A stretch of DNA of 64,000 nucleotides. Origin: Agaricicola taiwanensis. Its GTDB lineage: Bacteria > Pseudomonadota > Alphaproteobacteria > Rhizobiales > Methylopilaceae. Within the stretch, counting starts at the first letter, position 1; each line of letters starts with the position of its first letter. The translations under genes and the position numbers were made by a program. The stretch lies in assembly GCF_014635245.1 (NCBI RefSeq), contig NZ_BMCP01000001.1:310001-374000 (forward strand). The letters are read 5' to 3'. Below the pieces are notes generated by a model. That model was not told where the DNA came from, did not search any database, and worked only from the letters and a program-made list of their open reading frames with translations. Positions 60,312 to 64,000 of the stretch are shown in pieces.

Positions 60312-61411
60312 GCCGATGTCTGTCGATCGATCCAGGGAAAGAAGACGCGCGCGAAGATCATCACCGCAAGGATGCGGACGATGTGATGCGTCGCAACGAA
60401 GGCGACCTCGATCTGCATGGCCACCGCGATGAGGCTCATTTCAGCAAGCCCGCCGGGAGAATAGGCCAGCATCAGCGGGACCTGTTCGTAGCTGGACAGA
60501 AATGAGACGATCTCGGCAAACCCGAGCGTGATGAGAAGCAGCATCACCGTGGCGCCGAGGGCGAGGCGCAACACTTTCAGGATTTGCCCCGGCGTCGTGC
60601 CGGCGAACCGGCAGCCGACCACTGTTCCAAGCACCAGTTGGGCCCCGGACACGATCTCGCGGGGAAGGTGGAAGTCCGATATTCCCGACACATGCACGAT
60701 CAGGCTGAGCAGCATCGGGCCCATTAGATATTTGGACGGCAGCCGCAGGAGATGGCCCAGAATGGCGCCCGCCACGGCGACGCCGAACAGCCATGCAGGG
60801 GTGCTCCAGTGGACTTCGAAAAGGGAAAGTCCGGCGGAGCGGCCGCGGCTGCCGAGATCGACGCCCGAAAGCCATTGCACAACGAACGGCAATGTCATGA
60901 CGATGGTGAAGACGCGGGCGGAATGCACCATCGCGATGAGGCGGGTATCGGCACCCTTGTCATCGCCCAGCACGATCATTTCGGCGAGACCGCCGGGCAT
61001 TCCGGCGAAATAGGCGGTCTTGAGGTCAAAACCGCCGACCTTGCACAGATAGGTCACGCAGACGACGCCACTCACCAGCATGAAGGCGAACAGGCCGAGC
61101 AGCGTCGGAATCCAGCTGCCGATGCCGGCGAGAATCTGCGGCGAGAACCCGGACCCGAGCAGCACCCCCACGATGGCAATGACCGGAGGCCGGATCGTCG
61201 ATGGCGCGGTGACGGGAATGCGAAGCAGCGTCGCCAGCATGCAGAACAGCATGGCACCGAGCATCCAGGCGAGCGGCAGCTGATAGTGATTGAAGACGAG
61301 TGCGCCACAGAGACCAATGGCGAGCGCCAGCCCGAAACGGCGATACGGGAAGCGCGCCGGAGAGAGCGCGGCGAAGCCTTCGCGCCATTCCGTGATGAGG
61401 TCACGGATCAC
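60308..61411 (-). CDS. AbrB-family membrane protein (putative transporter)
   Basis: This 367-residue polytopic membrane protein has about nine or ten hydrophobic helices. It belongs to the AbrB/'ammonia monooxygenase' membrane family, not the AbrB DNA-binding family. Two internally similar halves each contain a PxAWxxGA-like or (S/R)xLMGPMLLS segment and a GxxxG-rich helix; FAGMPGGLAEMIVLGD and YSPGGLAEMSLIAVA mark the repeats. Substrate is unknown. It is translationally coupled to the LOG gene. Confidence 0.88.
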   Translation of the reverse strand: MIRDLITEWREGFAALSPARFPYRRFGLALAIGLCGALVFNHYQLPLAWMLGAMLFCMLATLLRIPVTAPSTIRPPVIAIVGVLLGSGFSPQILAGIGSWIPTLLGLFAFMLVSGVVCVTYLCKVGGFDLKTAYFAGMPGGLAEMIVLGDDKGADTRLIAMVHSARVFTIVMTLPFVVQWLSGVDLGSRGRSAGLSLFEVHWSTPAWLFGVAVAGAILGHLLRLPSKYLMGPMLLSLIVHVSGISDFHLPREIVSGAQLVLGTVVGCRFAGTTPGQILKVLRLALGATVMLLLITLGFAEIVSFLSSYEQVPLMLAYSPGGLAEMSLIAVAMQIEVAFVATHHIVRILAVMIFARVFFPWIDRQTSA

Positions 61412-61541
61412 GGGGTGTGCTCCGGAAGGAAAGTCGCGGGGGCAGGTGGAAAGGAGGGTGTCATGATGCTGGCGGCATCATAGTGAGCTTCGTCCCAGCG
61501 TCCAGCACCGCCAGGAAAAAAATGCCAGAGCTTCGTGAGAC

Positions 61542-62708
61542 TTAGGCGGGCAGGGCCTTCTCCACCAGCCTGACCCAATAGGACGCGCCGTAAGGAATGA
61601 CGTTGTCATCGAAATTATACTTCGGGTGGTGCAGGTTGGCTGACGCGCCATTGCCGGCGAAAATGAAGGCGCCGGGGCGCTTTTCGAGCATGAAGGCGAA
61701 GTCCTCGCCGCCCATGGTCGGTGCGACGTCGGTCTCCACGCGATCGGCGCCGACGACCTCAGCGGCCACCGTCACGGCGAAGCGGGTCTGGTCGGCATGA
61801 TTGATCGTGACCGGGTAGTCGCGCGAATAGGTCGCCGTCGCCTTGGCCCCATAGGTGGTGGCGACGCTCTCCACGATCTCCTTGAAACGGCGTTCGAGCA
61901 GGTCACGCACGTCGGGATTGAGGCTGCGCGCCGTGCCGCCCAGTACGGCGGATTCAGGAATGATGTTGTCGGCCCGGCCCGCGTTGAAGGTCGTGATGGA
62001 GATGACACCCGCCTCTGCCGGGTCCAGGCTGCGGCTCACGATGGACTGCAAGGCCGCCACGATATGGCTGCCGACCAGGATCGGATCGACGCATTTGTGC
62101 GGCCGGGCTGCATGCCCGCCGAGCCCCTCGATATCGATGCGCAGCCGGTCCGCGGAGGCCATCAGCGCGCCTGGCCGTATCGCGAACTGACCAACCGGCA
62201 AGTCGGGGAAGTTGTGCATGCCGTAGACTTCCTGGATCCCGAAACGCTCCATCAGCCCGTCATCAAGCATGGCCTTCGCACCGGCGCCGCCTTCCTCCGC
62301 CGGCTGGAAGATCACGATCACCGTGCCGTTGAAGTTGCGGGTCTCGGCCAGGTGCCGCGCGGCGCCAAGCAGCATCGCCGTATGGCCGTCATGCCCGCAG
62401 GCGTGCATCACACCATTGCTGGTCGAGGCATAGGGCAGGCCCGTTTCCTCCAGGATCGGCAGCGCGTCCATATCGGCGCGAAGTCCGATGGTCTTGCCCG
62501 ATGTGTCACCTCGGCCGTGAATGACTCCGACGACGCCGGTACGGCCGATTCCCGTCACCACCTCATCGATGCCGAAGGAGGCCAGCTTGTCCGCCACGAA
62601 GGCTGAGGTCCGATGCTCCTCATAGGCGAGTTCGGGATGGGCATGCAGATCCCGTCGCCAGACCGCTATTTCCTCGGAGAGGGCGGCGATTCGGTTGAGA
62701 ACGGGCAT
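61542..62708 (-). CDS. M20-family amidohydrolase (hippurate hydrolase/aminoacylase type)
   Basis: This 388-residue metallopeptidase-like amidohydrolase begins with the family opening RRDLHAHPELAYEEHRT. Metal-binding motifs are MHACGHDGHTAMLLGAA, FQPAEEGGAGAK and the late HHPKYNFDD. A dimerisation domain lies between ~180 and 290. Members hydrolyse N-acyl amino acids; the exact substrate is uncertain. Confidence 0.92.
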   Translation of the reverse strand: MPVLNRIAALSEEIAVWRRDLHAHPELAYEEHRTSAFVADKLASFGIDEVVTGIGRTGVVGVIHGRGDTSGKTIGLRADMDALPILEETGLPYASTSNGVMHACGHDGHTAMLLGAARHLAETRNFNGTVIVIFQPAEEGGAGAKAMLDDGLMERFGIQEVYGMHNFPDLPVGQFAIRPGALMASADRLRIDIEGLGGHAARPHKCVDPILVGSHIVAALQSIVSRSLDPAEAGVISITTFNAGRADNIIPESAVLGGTARSLNPDVRDLLERRFKEIVESVATTYGAKATATYSRDYPVTINHADQTRFAVTVAAEVVGADRVETDVAPTMGGEDFAFMLEKRPGAFIFAGNGASANLHHPKYNFDDNVIPYGASYWVRLVEKALPA

Positions 62709-62789
62709 GGCACCTCGTGAGCATCACTCAGGGTCGGGCCCCACAGCAAAGCTGAGGACGAGAAGCTGGTCAATGCCGTCTGGTCGCGC

Positions 62790-63053
62790 TCAGGCCGAGT
62801 GCCTGCGGCGGCGTAGCCGGCGATTGTTGCGCTTCAATTGCCGCAGCGTTGGCTCGACCGCCGCCCGGGTCAAAGCGGCGCTTGCGTCGATCATATTGTC
62901 CGGCTTGGCCGCGAGGGAGATCATGGCCGCGGACGCGGCGCTCGCTCCCGCGAAGGCGGCCGCCCATTTCTCCGTCACCATCCGCGTCAGTTCCGGATCG
63001 CTGCCGAGATTGCCCTTGGCGTTGGCGAGCGCGAAGCCCAGCATGCGGCGCAT
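62790..63053 (-). CDS. small basic hypothetical protein
   Basis: This 87-residue protein is not recognised. The first part (RRMLGFALANAKGNLGSDPELTR) is followed by an Ala-rich helix (WAAAFAGASAASAAMISLAA) and an Arg/Lys-rich tail (LKRNNRRLRRRR). The ATG at 63053 has AGGAGA at an ideal distance; longer in-frame starts up to 63245 lack one. The tail might contact nucleic acid or membrane, but this is a guess. Confidence 0.6.
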   Translation of the reverse strand: MRRMLGFALANAKGNLGSDPELTRMVTEKWAAAFAGASAASAAMISLAAKPDNMIDASAALTRAAVEPTLRQLKRNNRRLRRRRHSA

Positions 63054-63244
63054 CACGATCTCCTGGGCGGAGAGCTGAGCGACTGTGAGATCGGAGAGAA
63101 GAAGGAACCAAGTGGAGAACACGGTGACGCTTGTACCACATGTTCGGACGTGGGCGTGCGAGTTTCCTTGAGAAGACGGCATAAGCATTGAAAAAGGCAT
63201 GTACCCCTGCGCAAGATGCGGCTCCGTTGCCCAAGGAAAGTCCA

Positions 63245-63481
63245 ATGCAGACCTTCTTCGTTCAGATCAAATGCGAGCTCGGCAAGACCTATGACGTGGC
63301 CGAGCGCATCGCCGACCGGGAGTTGCATTCGGAGATCTACTCAACCGCGGGAGATTTCGATCTTCTCGTGAAATATCACGTCGACAGCGGTATCGACATC
63401 GGCCACTTCATTGGCGAAAACCTGCAGAACGTGGCGGGAATCAAGGACACTCGCACGGTCATCACGTTCAAAGCCTTCTGA
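63245..63481 (+). CDS. stand-alone Lrp/AsnC ligand-binding (RAM) domain protein
   Basis: This 78-residue protein is a single RAM/ACT-like domain of the Lrp/AsnC family without the helix-turn-helix. Features are TFFVQIKCELGKTYDVAERI, GDFDLLVKYHVD and the C-terminal GIKDTRTVITFKAF. The ATG at 63245 has AAGGAAAG upstream. Such proteins bind amino acids or modulate full-length Lrp proteins; here function is unknown. Confidence 0.88.
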   Translation: MQTFFVQIKCELGKTYDVAERIADRELHSEIYSTAGDFDLLVKYHVDSGIDIGHFIGENLQNVAGIKDTRTVITFKAF

Positions 63482-63617
63482 AGGTGTGCCTGATGCCCGT
63501 TGCCACCGGGCAACGCACCCCTAAAAGCCGCCCGCTGGGTCTTGTGCGATATGCAAAAGACAACGATCTTGCGGGCCCGCCGGCCCTTTGGCCCCAAAGC
63601 TTATAGTGGAGACTGTC

Positions 63618-64000
63618 ATGCCCCGTTCCATTCCGGGCGGCGCCCTGCGCACCGCCGTTGGGCTGATGTTGGCATGCGCTGCGCTCACCGCGGTCCATGC
63701 TCAGGAAATGCCGGCCATGCCGGTCAGCGTCGCCCAGCCGGTCAAGCGCCAGGTGGTTGACTGGGCTGAATTTTCCGGCCGTTTCGAAGCATCCGCGCTC
63801 GTCGATCTCCGTGCTCGCGTGTCGGGACAGCTCGACGAGGTCAATTTCCGCGACGGCGCGGTGGTCGAAAAGGGCGATCTGCTCTTCACCATCGACCCGC
63901 GCCCTTATGAGGCGGCCCTGCGCCAGGCCGAGGCCAATGTGCGGGTCGCTCAGACTCGGGTCGATCTCACAGCATCCAACCTTCAGCGCGCCGAGGAGCT
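63618..64000 (+). CDS. RND efflux periplasmic adaptor (partial, runs off the window)
   Basis: The first 127 residues of a membrane-fusion protein are present. A signal peptide (ALRTAVGLMLACAALTAVHA, cleavage before QE) is followed by the MFP N-terminus PVSVAQPVKRQVVDWAEFSG. A barrel-sandwich half-motif follows (ARVSGQLDEVNFRDGAVVEKGDLLFTIDPRPYEAAL), written here as continuous features VSGQLDEV and GDLLFTIDPRPYEA, and the start of the coiled coil. AcrA/MexA-like adaptors link an RND pump to an outer-membrane channel. GGAG precedes the ATG. The 3' end is missing. Confidence 0.9.
   Translation, partial: MPRSIPGGALRTAVGLMLACAALTAVHAQEMPAMPVSVAQPVKRQVVDWAEFSGRFEASALVDLRARVSGQLDEVNFRDGAVVEKGDLLFTIDPRPYEAALRQAEANVRVAQTRVDLTASNLQRAEE

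Overview
The window looks like a high-GC alphaproteobacterial chromosome, most likely Hyphomicrobiales (Rhizobiales). The support is gene content and order: miaB-phoH-ybeY-corC-lnt-praR-metK-trmB, rimP-nusA-ylxR-infB-rbfA-truB-rpsO-pnp, an Irr-type Fur regulator divergent from fabA-fabB-fabI, and rpsT followed by dnaA-dnaN-recF and gyrB. Most of the window is core housekeeping DNA. No tRNA, rRNA, insertion sequence, integrase or CRISPR array was seen.

Layout. 0.1-4.3 kb (minus): a 1395-residue protein with ankyrin-like repeats, three tandem ~100-130 residue repeats and a hydrophobic C-terminus; this is the main accessory gene. 4.7-12.8 kb (plus): tRNA modification, ribosome maturation, envelope lipoprotein acylation, a PraR-like regulator, SAM synthetase and tRNA m7G methyltransferase. 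12.8-23.5 kb: a convergent methyltransferase, then the rimP-to-pnp transcription/translation operon with structured leaders before rimP, rpsO and pnp. 23.6-31.2 kb: hydroxyacid dehydrogenase, SH3-domain secreted protein, irr, fabABI, a LysE exporter, argG and a DUF4112 protein. 31.3-35.9 kb: a MoeB/ThiF protein, a ROK kinase homologue with permuted motif order, a stress-type flavin-binding protein behind an EcfG-like promoter, and a PAS-PAS hybrid histidine kinase. 35.9-38.9 kb: a compact type III polyketide synthase, methyltransferase and FAD-oxidoreductase operon. 39-41.1 kb: typA and a proline-rich small protein. 41.3-46.8 kb (minus): ubiE-ubiB-coaBC-dut-rrf2-cysK, tightly packed. 46.9-49.0 kb (plus): mutM, enoyl-CoA hydratase and rpsT. 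49.0-49.6 kb: a long AT-rich non-coding stretch. 49.6-58.5 kb (plus): rhodanese, dnaA, dnaN, recF, recQ, gyrB. 58.6-63.1 kb (minus): MipA/OmpV-like protein, LOG-family protein, AbrB-family membrane protein, M20 amidohydrolase and a small basic protein. 63.2-64.0 kb (plus): a stand-alone Lrp/AsnC ligand-binding protein and the start of an RND periplasmic adaptor gene that runs off the end.

Many genes overlap by 4 bp (ATGA/GTGA-type junctions), so translational coupling is widespread. Intrinsic terminators of the form A-run, GC stem, T-run close most transcription units. Several sit directly in front of the next start codon (metK, rimP, typA, dnaN), which may indicate attenuation. The most interesting items are the giant repeat protein, the permuted ROK kinase, the type III PKS operon, the rimP and pnp leaders, the EcfG-like promoter and the AT-rich region before dnaA.
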